Assembly (NCBI RefSeq): GCF_000499845.2
Contig: NC_023756.2
Location: 8,043,344-8,107,343 of the forward strand
From: Phaseolus vulgaris
Lineage: Eukaryota > Streptophyta > Magnoliopsida > Fabales > Fabaceae
Length of the DNA: 64,000 nucleotides
Reading direction: 5' to 3'
Made by a program: the position numbers and the translations under genes. A model generated the notes under the pieces. It saw only the letters and a program-made list of their open reading frames with translations, was not told where the DNA came from and searched no databases. The number at the start of each line of letters is the position of its first letter. Positions within the stretch are counted from its first letter, which is position 1. This document shows positions 34,642 through 47,689 of this stretch, piece by piece.

Positions 34642-37330
34642 CAACCTGTACTCAAAATATACACAAGGAAAACATGTAAGGGCGAATAATGCAGCAGCAA
34701 CACATGACAGACAGCATAATACACACATTAATAAGGTGTTTAGGGTGGTGGTGAGAGGAGCCATAACCAATTTTAATTTAATGGGAAGCAACTTGCTTTG
34801 GAAAAATAATGTTTTTTACATGGTTTTGGGGTATCCACTGTGATTTTGAAGGTATCCAAATACAGAAATTTCAAATTATATCAGAACAAAACATGTTATA
34901 AGATCTCTAGGCTACAGGTTAGAAGGAAAAAAATACTTCAAAAGTTTTAAATCATAGTTATGAATCCTGGATAATCCTGAAAACATCGAGGTGGGACAGA
35001 TGTCATAAATATTATAATTGCTCAAAATAGTATATTATAGATGAAATCGGTAAAGAATATAAATAGTTACAAATATTATAAATATACAAATGCCCAAAAT
35101 TTTAAAACATCTAAATTTAAAGACAATTTTAGATCACCAAAAATTGAAGACATACAAAAGGGAACAGAGTAAATAACAAAGAAGAAAGACACATGAAAAG
35201 GCCAAAAGAAGCTCAGTCTCAGATAAAGAACAGAGCACTGCCACGGGGAGAGAATAGAATGTTGCTACAGAAGTCATGGGTTGTCTCAACATCACCATAG
35301 AATGTTAGAGATGGCACCAAAGAGTTGATGTGATTCAATGAAAACCAGGGTTTCATTTCAAACCCTTAGATTCAATCAAACATCACTTGATCGTCCATAT
35401 GTTCATTTACATCACTCTACATTTTTCTTCTCTAGAGGGACAAAAAGGATAGGATAACTAATTTAAAACTTCTTTAACAGGAAAAAAAATGGTATGGAAC
35501 AACATAATTTTAACAAGGGTTTTGAATTTATATGTGATAAGAAATAAGTGAGTTACATACTCAGCTGATGTATATTTCATATATTTGAAAAAGAGAAGAG
35601 TGCATTAAAAAGGAAAGTTATATCCGATAACACATGCAAGGAACATACACCCAAAAAGCAGCTTTATAAAAGTTGTATACAATATAATAAAAAATCATAA
35701 TTTTAACACTCTCTCAAGCAGGAGCAACTAAATCATATGCACTATGCTTGGAACATACAAACTGAATTCTAGGCCCTCTCAAAGACTCTATGAGAATGTC
35801 TGCAAGTTGGTCGTTAGAACTGATAACTGTGTTTTGTACTAATTTAAGTATGAATAGAGACCTGATTGTTGCATGATAAAAAATACCACCTAAATGCTTC
35901 GTTTGGAAATCTAATAATAGGAGGAAAGAAATGCAATTGAATAGGGATATTTAATGATGAAGTAAAGTAAAATTACCAGAAATGTTGTTAGACAGAAGCA
36001 AATACAGCATGTTGACAATAAGACAAGATTGCAGGTTTATTATAGGAGAAGGTTTAAAAACAATAACTAAGAATATAGTTGCAAGGTAGCTTTTACAGCA
36101 TAGTGTTTGTTAGCAGTTAGGACCCCTTTTCATAGGAAGTTTAGGGGAAATGGGAGGAGTTTTTCAGGGAATTGAGTTTTGTAACAGGAATACTCCAGTA
36201 GAAAGGAGAGTGCACCTTTGTATCTTCTGCTGTATGATTAGTGAAATTAGAGAAGTTCAGATTTACTTTTTGTTTTCTCTGAAAATAGTGTTGATTCATA
36301 ACAAATGTATTGGGATATTTGATGACGAAATGAAGGAAAGTTTTTATTTCTTTGTTTGGGAAGTAAATGACGTCATAAGAAAATTACTAAACAATAAGTT
36401 CATTCAATCCCATACTCCTCCCACATTACGAAACAGGACAAATGAGGTACATTCCATTTCCTTCCAAGCTATTTAAAGTTCAAATTTGATTTGCATCATA
36501 GAAAAACCATTTTACACCACTATTCAATGATGTTTTGACAATATTTCATTTTGAAAGACTAGAAAATGAGGAAATATAAACAAATAGAGGTTCAAAATGA
36601 TACAAACACACTTCAATTCAAGAAAGAACCAACCCAGCAGAGAAGACTAATTCAGGAAATTAATCCAAAACAATTGAGGAAACAAGATATTACAAAAATG
36701 GCAGTGCTGAATACTTGCACTACCCACTCTCTCTCAACACTCCGTTAAGTTCATTTCGTATCACAAATCATTAGCCACATCATCACAAACACATCATTGC
36801 CGATAAAAAAAAAAAAATCACAAACACATCCAAAACAAAAAGCAGAAGACTTCAATCAATCGCCTAATGCATATACACACACACCAAATATGAGCACTAG
36901 TGAGAGAACAACGTTTTAGGGTTTAGGGTAACCATGCATATATCCTAAACAAAGCAATGCACCAAACCAGTAATCACACAACAACTTGACTAGGGATAAA
37001 ATTAGCATGAAAAAAAAACAGAGGAATTAGAAAGGGGAAAATTAGATTCAATTAATTGGCACTGAAAAAGAGCTTAAATCAAATTGTTCTAATAAATTGC
37101 ATTGGTTCCTGAGTTAATAATTGCATTACTGATACAGAAAATTAAGAGGCATAAGAGCGAAAGCATAGAGATTGTGAAAACCTAAAGAATCGGAAGAACA
37201 GTAGGAATTTTATTAGGGCTTAAAATAATTGGGAGCAGTTACCGACACCAAAGGGAAACGGAGAGAAAGTGGGCAATTCTCCTCTCTGCAGTTTCTTGTT
37301 TACAAGGCGAGTTAAAGTTTGTATAGTCTT
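34642..37330 (-). promoter_or_regulatory. Upstream region of the FRS gene, probable 5' UTR introns and promoter
   Basis: On the minus strand, 37,320-37,150 is GC-richer than its flanks and holds CTCTCCGTTTCCC and CTGCAGAGAGGAGA text like a plant 5' leader. A gene with the acceptor at about 34,646 would then have a long 5' UTR intron. A telobox-like TTTAGGGTTTAGGG lies near 36,918. The 35.9-36.5 kb part has weak inverted similarity to itself, possibly a MITE. No separate gene was found. Confidence 0.35.
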
Positions 37331-38730
37331 GCTTGAATGTTCTATATTATTATAAATTTTTATGTATAATATTTTATAAGACTGGAATAATTACTTTATA
37401 AAAAATAAAAATAATTATATATATAATTATATATATATATATATATTAAATTTAACAATAATTATACTATTATGAGATGAGTTTTTCTTGATGTGTACTT
37501 TAATAATTATTAAAAGTTAATTTTCTATATCAGTTTTTATATTTTAGTAGGTCAGAGTAATTTGTATTTAAAAGATATTAATTATAATTTTGTATACTAT
37601 TCATTTTTCATTTTTAACCTTTTTTTCCTTATTATACCTAATTTATTATAATTCTTATCATATTTTTAATTTTTGTTAGTATATACGTTAGTACCTGTGA
37701 TTATAGTTGTTTGGAATATTTATTTACAACATTAAATTTTGTTTGCAAGATTTATTAACAATATTTAAAAGTGATAAAAAAAAATCTACAATTTAGGTAA
37801 ACACACTCCTATACCACTTTACCCATATCCTTCCTCTCTATTTTAAATTTTTTTCTCATATCCGAAGTAATTAAAATTAAGAGTTGCTTTTAATCGATCA
37901 TACTTTTAAATAAAGTAAACTTTTTTGTTTATTTTAAATATTTTTTATTTTTAGATTTGATATTAATATTTCAACTTGGTTAAACTTTTCCTCAACTCTT
38001 ATTATATTTGAATACGTTGTTATAGATTTTTATATGTTGAATCATTCTCTTATTTGAGCTTAACCTTTCTTTAGAAACAATACATTATAGATATTGAAAT
38101 TATTTAAGTTTTTTTTATGTAACTTTATGATAGATTATTATACGTGAAAGTGATGTGATCACAATATCTTGAGTTTTATGTAGGATTGTGTGTCGTTTTA
38201 TATATTTTAAATGTTTAAATTTTTTAGATGAATATTAAATGATATGAGATTTGTATAGTTTGAAGGAATGAAATTTGTTCTATGTTATTAATTTTGTCTT
38301 AAAATACCTTATTCAAAATATAAGCACAACACTTGAAGTCAAGTGTAAGAATATTGTTTAACTTTTTTTATTAATTGAGGATTACTTTTAAATATTCTCG
38401 ATATGATACTCTTATTGAGATACTGAGACAATGACTGAATTTTGCATTAAAGTATACAATTTCTTAAACTGAGTTTTGAATATGGTTTACATGAGTATAG
38501 TTAATTCCTATAGTTTTCTCATACATTAATTTGAGTTTGATGAGAATGGAAATATATATAGAGAGTTTGAATGATTATAGTTGAATTGAAATGAGTGAAG
38601 GGTGATGTTTGAGCAAATTAGGAATTGTATTGATGATTTTGAATTTTTTAAAAGTTGTTTTCATTAAAATGGTTTAGAATAAAACCTTTGAAAACATATT
38701 GGGTTCTATTATATGAAGTTGATTTTATGA
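37331..38730. other. AT-rich intergenic DNA
   Basis: No gene or recognised element, apart from a short (TA)n run near 37,415-37,446. Confidence 0.45.
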
Positions 38731-38738
38731 TATTTCTT

Positions 38739-38930
38739 CTCAAACGAAGGATTTTTCACTTAAGTGAAAATAGAGCAAAAATTTAAACTTTGTTCTCAGC
38801 CATATTTTCCCTTAAGCGAATGATTTTTCGCTCAAGTGAAATTAGAGTTGAAAATCAACCTTGCTTGCAACCCTATTTTTGTTTGAGCGAACTTTATTTC
38901 CACTCAAGCAAATGATTTTCCGCTCAAACA
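38739..38930. repeat. Cluster of paired CGCTCAAGCG-type palindromes
   Basis: Words of the form CTCAAACG, CTTAAGTG, CTTAAGCG, CTCAAGTG, CTCAAGCA and CTCAAACA occur as three pairs, each with the second word exactly 20 nt after the first: 38739/38759, 38811/38831 and 38903/38923. Linkers such as ATGATTTT(T/C) are also shared. Non-coding; it lies just upstream of the FAR1-like relic. Confidence 0.75.
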
Positions 38931-38959
38931 AAAATAGAGCTACAACTCAACCCTTGAGG

Positions 38960-40000
38960 AAGAAGGATTATCTATAGAAAAGGTGTATGCCGCTTTAAAC
39001 AATAATGACTTATCATTATTTAATAAAGATAGTTAGAATCGTACGAGGAATGTTTCAAAGAAAGATTTAGACGTTGAAGATATTGAAGCCACTTCCAATT
39101 ATTGTAAGTGAAAACAAGTTGAAAATCCAAATACTTTTTTGTGTAAACCAATGTGATGAATAGTCTTAAATGGGATTTTTGGTGTGGATGCTAGATCAAA
39201 AATTGTTTACCAACAATTTGAAAATGCTATAACTTTTGATACAACATACAAAACTAACAGGTATAATATATTGTTTGCCCTATTTATTGGATTAAATAAT
39301 CAATATAAGTCATTGTGTTTAGTTGTGTCTTATTCCAAGACAACTAAGAGAGTTCATTTAAATAGTTGTTTCATACTTGACTAGAGGCAATGGGTGGGAA
39401 ACAACTATTATCTATACTGACAGGTCGAGATTTAGCAATTGGAGTTGGTATTACAAAAGTATTTTGTCTTTCCTTGTGGCACATTATGAAGAAGTTTCTT
39501 GAGAAGTTAGCTAATATATCATATAAGATTTGTTTTCAAATCAGAAAAAATACATTTAAGACTCACCTATTATTCAAATATTTGAAGAAAAATGGAATTA
39601 TTTAATGATTGAGTATAATTTGAGAGGAAATGAATGACTTCTAGAACTATATAACATTAAAGAATCATAGGCACTCATTTACAATATAAGTATCTTTTTT
39701 GTTGGGATGAATACTACATAAAGAAGTGAAAATATTTTTTTTTTTATTCTTTTTTTGTACATGCAAGAACAACCCTCCAAAAATTTGTGAAGTTTGAAAA
39801 GGAAGTTGATAGCTAGTTGAGGTAGAAAGAAGGAAATATTATAAATCTAGGCACAAATCTTGTATTTTGAGCATTAAATCCAAATTTTGAGCACCATGTT
39901 ACATCTATTTATTAAAGGAATTTTTTTAAAAATTTTAATATGAGTTTGGGAAGATTAACTGATTTACTAATAATAAGATAAAGAGAGATAGTTCTACTAC
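38960..40000 (+). pseudogene. Decayed FAR1/MULE transposase-like relic
   Basis: In shifting plus-strand frames the translation gives FGVDARSKIVYQQFENAITF then DTTYKTNRYN (39,180-39,270), ILTGRDLAIGVG then LSLWHIMKKFLEKLANISYK (39,415-39,530), and pieces like FFVGMNTTQRSEN near 39,700. These match, in order, the core of FAR1-like/MURA transposases (VTFDTTYKTN..., TDQD..., FCLWHIMKKFPEKL, STTQRSES). Several stops and frameshifts separate them and no DNA-binding domain was found. It is more like the family's canonical form than the gene at 32.2-34.6 kb, so it is not a copy of that gene. Confidence 0.75.
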
Positions 40001-40528
40001 TGTCTATCAAGTGTCCTGTTGTTATGATCCTGATACATTTATTTTTGATATATTGAACTCAGAGATATATGACTATCAACTTAGATAAATGTGACTATCA
40101 TTTTAGATAAATGTGACTATCAACTTTATATTGATGATTTTTTAAGTAAAAGAAATTCTTAATTTTTTTTAGATAAATGTGGCTATCAACTTTATATCAA
40201 TACTAAAGTAAATTCAACTATCTATTAAAAAATAAAAGATAAAAAAAAAATACAAAGGAAACAAATACAAGGGGCTGGAGGAGGAGAAGATTACATTATA
40301 CACTCTTCTTCATGGTCTAACAATTTACTTTTCTACTGTCTTTTTATAGTGGTTTTAATGTATGAATTGAGGACATAGTATATCTATACTGTTCATTATA
40401 ATTTTTAATGGAAAGCTAAGAATGAATTCTTAAATATACAATGGATCATTTGAAGTATCTCACTTCTTCAATAAATGTTTTCTTATATATACAAATTTGT
40501 GCACTGCATGATCCAAGTTATATATACC

Positions 40529-43500
40529 TCAAACTTCTGGTGGAGATTGATGTGAAGATATAACTGAACCATTGATTTGTTCTTGATCAATTGGACTTGC
40601 ACAGATTAGTGGTTGCCTGATTTCTTCAGAACTTTTAGAAGGAAGCCCTTTCTTGTTATCAGGGTACAGAACATAATGTTGACATATTAAGATAGAATCA
40701 TAGAATATTGTTTCCTACAATGGTTAAAACAAATCAGAATTCATGATATACATCATCTGTGATACAAGTGGTCCACTGAGTCTTTATAATATTCAAAGAC
40801 TAAGAAATTGCATTCATTCTGTCATTTATCTTCTAAGATATACTTCTTAAAAGTACGTAATAATAAATAATGATATGTTCAACAAGTTTTGTAGTTTAAT
40901 CTGAAAATACATTTGGAATGTAATACTTAATACATGATTTAAATTGAAGAAACAGCAATGATTTCCCAAGAAGAATATGGAGTATAAGCACAGAATTTCA
41001 TACCAAGGATATAAGTACTTTCCCAATGTTTCCATAGAAGTTCACCCAGGAATCTACATTTGGATAAAATTGAAATTCATTGTAGATATTCAAAGATAAA
41101 ATCTGATGAGAGGGTCAAATTCATATTTACTTCACACACCTTGGTCTATGGACTGCAGAACCATTTGTGAATAATTAAAGACACCTCCAGAAAAATCAAG
41201 TAGAACATTGCCAATGCTAAATCCATTTGTGCTCTTCCTCGAGAAGTTCAGGAATGTCTAGATTTCATAAGCAAGTAACCATTACTCAGTAACTACACCA
41301 GATAAATATCATTTCCTTATTAGTTTTGTTTGTCAGTGTTATTCTGTCAAACTACAAAGACTGTAAGAACTTATAAGATGAGTATGTTGCATACTTAGAA
41401 GATAATTATTCCCTGATTCTGTTTTCTATTTATGAAGACAAATTTGTTATCTTTTGAAGATTTAATTTGATTTATATAGCTTTAATTTAATTATCTGTTA
41501 TTTCTTACTTTAATTACCTATTATTTCTTTTCTTAATTAGACTGTAAGTAATATATAAATTTGGACTAGAATCACATTCAATCTTCTTCTGTTAACTGAG
41601 AATATGGAAAATACACAACATATTTGTCAGAATATTACCAATGAGTCACCAAAAAGTACGAAAATCTGAAGTAAGCAAATGCAGTCAAATTCTAAGATCA
41701 TATGCATGTTTGGAAACTCATTAAGAAAACATCAAATAAGGTCAATTATGCTACAAAACGTGGGAAGCTATTTGCTTATGAGTAAACAGGAAAAACAACT
41801 TTTGGGGCATGGTACCAATTTTGTACACATGCTATGCGTAGAACATGATATAGAGGAGGTTAAGGCATTCTGACCTGTGGAAAATATTTGATGACGGTCA
41901 AAATTGCTTGAATTATGCTGCAGTATAATTGATTTCATCAAATTATTAGAGGGAAATGGAATTATAGCATAGAAAAAGAAAAAGAACTCCATAATGTTAA
42001 CAATTATATTAAATAAATAAATATGAAGAGACAGAAGAATATCAACATCCCATTCAAAGGTCCTTCAAGAGGTTGATGTTTTGTACTGTGATACTCTGAA
42101 ATGGCTCAACTGTTCCAAAAGGAAACTTGACTCAATTTACAACACCGTCCCTTTTTGAACAAGTTCGGAAGCCTCAACGGTTGTTGATTCATAGATATGA
42201 GAAATAATCACACTTCAAATGTATAGTTCCAAACTTTTATATATCAGTAGTCATAAATATGTGAAAAGACTGCATACTATTCAGCCATAGCCTCTACTTC
42301 ATGGTTCTGCAAAATTTCTTTAAGCCAAGTTTGAGCTTGACTATTAATTAAGTACTCTAAGCTCAGTGGCATCTTGCTTACCCCAACACATAATGTGAAT
42401 CTTAGAAAGTGCAAAGAGTGCAATAATCACATATTGAAAACAGAATAAAGTGCTTGAGAATAATATATTGATGATGCCCTTTTTTAACCTTGATTAATAA
42501 ACGGCACCAATAGGAATAAAGGTTTTAAAATGGAAACAACATATGTGCCCTTATATTTATTTGTATCATTAGAACTTGGAGCAAATACCCTGCAACTTTC
42601 CGAACAACAAAACATCTTTAAAATGTTCCTACGTCTAGGGTAAGGTGTTAAGAAGAAGTAAAACCTTATCTCCAAGATCTTATTGAAATCTACCAACTGT
42701 TCAACCATAATTTTTGACTCGATCATTCTGAACGAATACAATTATTGCTTCAAAAAGAATATGTGTGCCAATGATGTGGTCATATACAATGACTCAAGCT
42801 TCCCCCACATCGACGCAACAGTTTTCTCCTTTGTGACTTCTCTCGGTGCCTTATAACCAGGTACAAGATTATGAAGCTCTCGGCTCTGTTGATCATGTCA
42901 ATCTTCTCCTTCTGAGACATAGATGTTGGCATGTTCGTTTCACCCTCCAGAGCATCAACACAACCTTATTGAATTAAGATGACTTCCATCTTGAGTCTCC
43001 ACAACCCAAAGTCGTTCTTCCCGAAAAAACTTATCGATGTCAAACTTGGTGACCATTTCTTTATCTTCTTGACTTTTCTTTTTTGTCCTCACAAACGATG
43101 CCAATTATTGGGTTCTCAATAATAATAAAGGAAAAAAATAAGAACAAGATTGAAGTAAACACTTTATTTGATAACAAAATGTCTATACACAAAGAACTCT
43201 CACACAACAATATCTTTACAGAGATCACAAGAACTTTATATATATAGATGCTATTGTAGAAGAAATACAAGACCATTCAAAACAAAAACCGTTAAGACAA
43301 GTATAACAAACACGTACTAGATGATCTAACTTCTTCACATCATCTAACCATCTAACCATCTGACTAAGCTTTACTACATGATTTACAGCCGTCTATCACA
43401 GAAAGAGTGAAACTTACTTGAAGATGGAGACTAGCCAAAGCCAAGATTGGCTAGGCAATGCTATGAAAAAGCAAACAGCAGCAGTAAACCACACTACAAC

Positions 43501-44200
43501 AGCTATTGCAATGGAATAGTAGGAAAATTTCTGATTTCCACGCTGCAAATTAGTAGCAGATCATTCACTGTCTTTGAATTAATAAGACCAGGAGCTAAAA
43601 CGTATGTTCATGAGAGGAAAATACAATCTCTTAAGAAGAACTTGTGATAATACTTACATCAAACATAGCAATTTGGGAAAATATAATTAGAGGTAATATG
43701 ACTGCATGACTAGAGAAAGCAACATCATTAGCTGCAACAGGAATCATCTGCAGTAACAAGAGGTTATAAACCAAAATTACATAATCAATTTGTATCATTA
43801 AATACTAATATAAACTTATGTATGATGGCATTGAAGTTAAAGTCTTGGTTGAAAAGAACATACCTGTCCATAACCATACCTCTCAAAATACTGCTTCTGA
43901 ACAACAGGGCTAAAGTAGAGGGAAGCATTGTATATGAGATATGAACACTGCTTGGTTAAGTTAAGAAGCGCAAAATCCAAGCTTAATCCCACCACACTGA
44001 GTTTGAATACAAAACCACTTAAGAATCCATCCCAAAGGATAAACAACAACAGCAATGATTATAGAACATGAAAAAAACAACCTTTTCCTACGAAAATTGA
44101 GGATGATTTGTGGGTAGCCGGCAACTGCCCATGAAAGAAAAGCTAACCAACCAAATACTTGGTAAGTCACTTCTAATGGAAATGACTTCCAAGGAACCAT
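40529..44200 (-). CDS. Cystinosin homolog, copy 1 (8 exons)
   Basis: Minus-strand exons: 44082-44200, 43864-43996, 43658-43747, 43418-43542, 41875-41917, 41140-41257, 41004-41053 and 40529-40714. All junctions are GT-AG and the frame closes to 287 residues. Cystinosin is a seven-helix, proton-coupled cystine exporter of the lysosome/vacuole; the plant form resembles At5g40670. Visible: the first PQ-loop ([21 protein letters not shown]), [54 protein letters not shown], the second PQ-loop on the 43-nt exon 5 plus exon 6 (IKYFPQ / [22 protein letters not shown]), [11 protein letters not shown] and the C-terminal QHYVLYP. Start: the ATG giving [10 protein letters not shown], matching the family N-terminus. 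A copia gag fragment sits in intron 4. Possible differences in expression between the two copies cannot be judged here. Confidence 0.9.
42640..43056 (-). pseudogene. Ty1/copia gag fragment in cystinosin intron 4, copy 1
   Basis: The minus-strand translation starts with [10 protein letters not shown], followed in broken frames by [20 protein letters not shown] and [20 protein letters not shown]. This is the N-terminal part of a copia-type gag (UBN2-like). It carries frameshifts and stops, and no protease, integrase or reverse transcriptase follows. The homologous fragment in unit 2 shows that insertion came before the duplication. Confidence 0.75.
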
Positions 44201-44333
44201 TTCTTTGTCTCTCTTTCTGCCACAGAGGAATCAATGAGTTTGTCTTTCAATGGATGTCTAAATCGTCCAAATATGTCTAAAATCTTATTATTATAATTTA
44301 TTGTTTAGAAGATATTTTCATGTGTATGTGTCT

Positions 44334-44337
<4 letters not shown>

Positions 44338-44370
<33 letters not shown>
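44338..44370. repeat. (TA)n microsatellite
   Basis: A TA run upstream of cystinosin copy 1. A second run lies at about 44,682-44,702. The ~370 bp from the first run to past the second is missing in unit 2, where one TA run (about 54,784-54,807) leads straight into the same downstream text. Confidence 0.85.
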
Positions 44371-44373
<3 letters not shown>

Positions 44374-45799
44374 TTATTTTTATTTGGCTAAATTCTTATA
44401 TTTCTTAACCAACATAATAATAAAATAAGTACTTTTTATTTATAATAGTTAATCAAAACTAAATAATTTTTATAATTATTATTTTATATTTTATTACAAT
44501 TTTATTGTTTAGATGATTTTTTATTTATTTATTATAATATATAATGAGTTTCTCATAGACATATATTGTTTTATTTTACTCTTAGTATTATTTTTAAGTC
44601 AAAATATAATTAAAATTCACAATAATATATTTAATTATCTTATTTCTATATAATAAATAAAATAACACAAAAATAAAGTATATATATATATATATATATA
44701 TAAAGTTATAAGACAATATAATAAAAATATGAAAACACAGGTGCATCAACCTCTCTATTTTTTTTAATAATAATATATCAAATATTTTAAATGAATTTAT
44801 TTTTTATTTATTCTAAAAATATCAACATGCAATGCAATATATAAATTGGTGTATAGTATGTTCCAATAAGATATGAATAAATATAAGGTGGTGGCATCAA
44901 TTATTGCATAACTTTCTAACAAATAATAATTGGATGAGTATCTGAGGAGTAGTTAAGGATCAAAGTAATTAATTAATATATTTAAAATTATTGAGATGTT
45001 GTACTTTTATTAAAAATATTACATATTCAAATAGAATGAAATAAAATATTAAGAGTTAAATAAATCTTTTGCTACTTTAAATTGATTTTTTTTATCAAAA
45101 ATAATATGTACGTTTCTTTTTCAAGTAGATCCGACACTCTCAAAATTAGCATTATTAGATGGATAGTTTATTCTAAAAACACTATAGTCTTAATAGAGAC
45201 ATTTGTTAAACTCTAGAGCTCGTATCACTTTCATATATCTATATCTGAAGAAAAATACTCAAATGTCCATAGAGAATGAAGAAAATTATGAAAAAAAAAA
45301 CTCAATTTATTTACTTGTTAATATAAATTGTTGAAGAAAAATTACACATACTTTTATGTTTAATCGATTTCAAATTGTAAATCTTGGTGTACTAAAGTCT
45401 TTCTAAGATGTACACTAAGATTTACATGATAATAGATATATCGTCTTAAGGTGTCGTCTAATGGTTATGTAAATACTATGGTGTTGGATGTCTAATAACT
45501 TTAGACCGTCTTATTTGTTTAGTGCATTTGATGACTCATAATACAACATCTAGTGACCAATAATCATTGTACAATTTATTCTATTTTTCTTCTATAAGAG
45601 TTAGTTAGAGTACCTCTAACTAACTTGTAATATATTGTAGTTTTTTTATATGGGAGATCCATGTTTATTGTTGGATACAAGATACTTAAGTACAATAAAG
45701 ATACTTGTATATGATTAATTGTGAATTTGAATGTGATTAATCGTGAATGTATGACACATTCTTTCTTACCCATTATGTGAGAGTTTTTCATTCTTCACA

Positions 45800-47384
45800 C
45801 TACAAGAAAAAAATGGTTTTAACGGAATTTAATTTTATATTATCCAGGGTGAAAACCTCTATTAAGTTATTTACCCAAGTTTGCAGTTTCTCTCGTTAAA
45901 CTATCCTTGGGGAACGTGTTCCCTGGGATTTTTTTAAACCTCAAGAAAAGCCTTTCAGAACCCCTGTTAAAATACCATAGGTTTAAGAACCTCTGTAAAT
46001 TACCATGGGTTTTAAAACCTTCGTAAAATACCATGAGTTTCAAAATTTTCATAAAATGACTTGCCATTTGAAATAACCTACAACCCCATTTTCCACCATC
46101 TCTAATGATCCTCTTGATTTCTCTCTTCCACCGTAGAGACACTTCTCTCCGGCACAGGCTCAATGACCGCCGCTGACAGTCCTAACAAGGAATCACAATT
46201 CAACCACATTTATGTCTATTATATCTAAGGAGAAGAAACATTAAATAAGACACTATATTCTTCTTAATCGATAACAACTAGTGTTTAACATTAAATAAGG
46301 CATTGTCTTCCATCACCTTACTGCCCCAACTTGGGTCACAAGCCACTGTTACCTAATTCGACAACAATTGGTGTTTATCACTGCTTTTATATATATATCC
46401 TAAATAATTGCATTATCTATCAGATTTGGGCTTCAAAGCCATGTGTTTTCTTGGCTAAAGATTGCAAGAACATATTGCGAGGAGAAATTAACATTATCAC
46501 TTCTTACTAATTATTAGATGCATTTTAAAATAAAAGCCTTAATTTAAAATATTTCAAAATTATGAGAATTAAATATTAATAATTATAACTAAAACTAAAA
46601 TTGCACATAAAATATACGTACATCAAAAGTTAAAACAAAATAAATCAAGTTTTTTGAAGTATGAGTGTTGGAGATCCCAACTTTGTAATAATGAGCTCGT
46701 ATCAAAAAAATTAGGAATTATATAAACCAATTACCATCAATCATAAAAAATATGCATATACTGTTGAAATACTTATTATCCAAGATTTTGGTTCATATAC
46801 TTTTATCTAAGGTTATTTTGTTGAGTTTTTAAAAATAAAATTTTGAAACTTTAGAAAACTTATTTGTAATGTAAAGTTACACTTTCAAAATTTTATAGAA
46901 TTTAGTTATAAAATATATAAAAAATATTAAAACTATGTAGTTTTTAATTATTTATTTATAAATAGATTTAATTATATTTATTTATTGATTTTTGAAAAAT
47001 ATGGAGTCTTTTATTGAGGTTCTACAATAAATCTTTGGAATTTAAAGAAGGTTAAAAAAAACCTCCATTATTTTGCTGAGGTTTTAGAAAAAACCTTTGG
47101 AATTTAACTAATGTTAAAAAAACCTCTATTATTTTGCTAAGGTTTTAGAATAAATATTTGAAATTCAACAAATGTTAAAAAAACCTCTGCTATTTTGCTA
47201 AGGTTTTAAAATAAACCTTTGAAAATTAATGAATGTTAAAAAAACTTCGTTATTTTGTTGAGGTTTTTGAATAACATTTGGAACTTAACGAAGGTTAAAA
47301 ATACCTCTGTTAATTAAATCAATTCCTAAGGTTATATCAACCTCCGTTAAATAACCTCTGGTGAAATCTTTTTTTCTTATAGTG
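45800..47384. mobile_element. Non-autonomous CACTA transposon, copy 1 (1,585 bp)
   Basis: The left end is CACTACAAGAAAAAAA and the right end is the inverse of CACTATAAGAAAAAAA, flanked by a TCA target duplication (45797-45799 and 47385-47387). Those are the terminal motif and 3-bp duplication of CACTA (En/Spm) elements. Inside are subterminal repeats: left, about 30-bp units with TACCATGGGTTTAAGAACC (45,960-46,060); right, about five 60-bp units with TTATTTTGCTAAGGTTTTAG (47,040-47,300). No transposase ORF lies inside, so it is non-autonomous. Confidence 0.9.
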
Positions 47385-47689
47385 TCATCTCTTTCGAGTG
47401 TGATTATTAGTCACTATTGCACTAGTTTAGCCCACCCTTGTTCTCCTAGTCAAGCCCACTCATGTTCTGCCAATGCAACCCACCCCTGTTACGACTATTG
47501 CTGAGGAGGATAAGAATATACATGGTTGTCCTATTATGGACTACAATGTCTCCAATGAGGAGATGTAGTGTGATGATATTGGAATGATCATCCCACAATC
47601 AAAGGATAAATGGTAAATCTATTTATTATTTAATTTTCATTTTAATTTTGGAACTTAATGCTTAATATTTTTCTTTGGATGTTGTATAG

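Noticed and set aside
34639..34791. 50-residue hydrophobic N-terminal extension of the FRS protein
   Set aside because: It is followed by a good splice acceptor (TTTGAGTACAG) and has no match to the FRS family; a nuclear factor should not start with a membrane-like segment.
42640..43056. Gag fragment as an expressed gene
   Set aside because: It has frameshifts and stops, no start of pol and an intronic location.
41258..43417. Cystinosin copies as pseudogenes lacking the exon for the second PQ-loop
   Set aside because: On closer reading a 43-nt exon (41875-41917 and 52288-52330) supplies [14 protein letters not shown] in the right phase with GT-AG sites, so both genes are intact.
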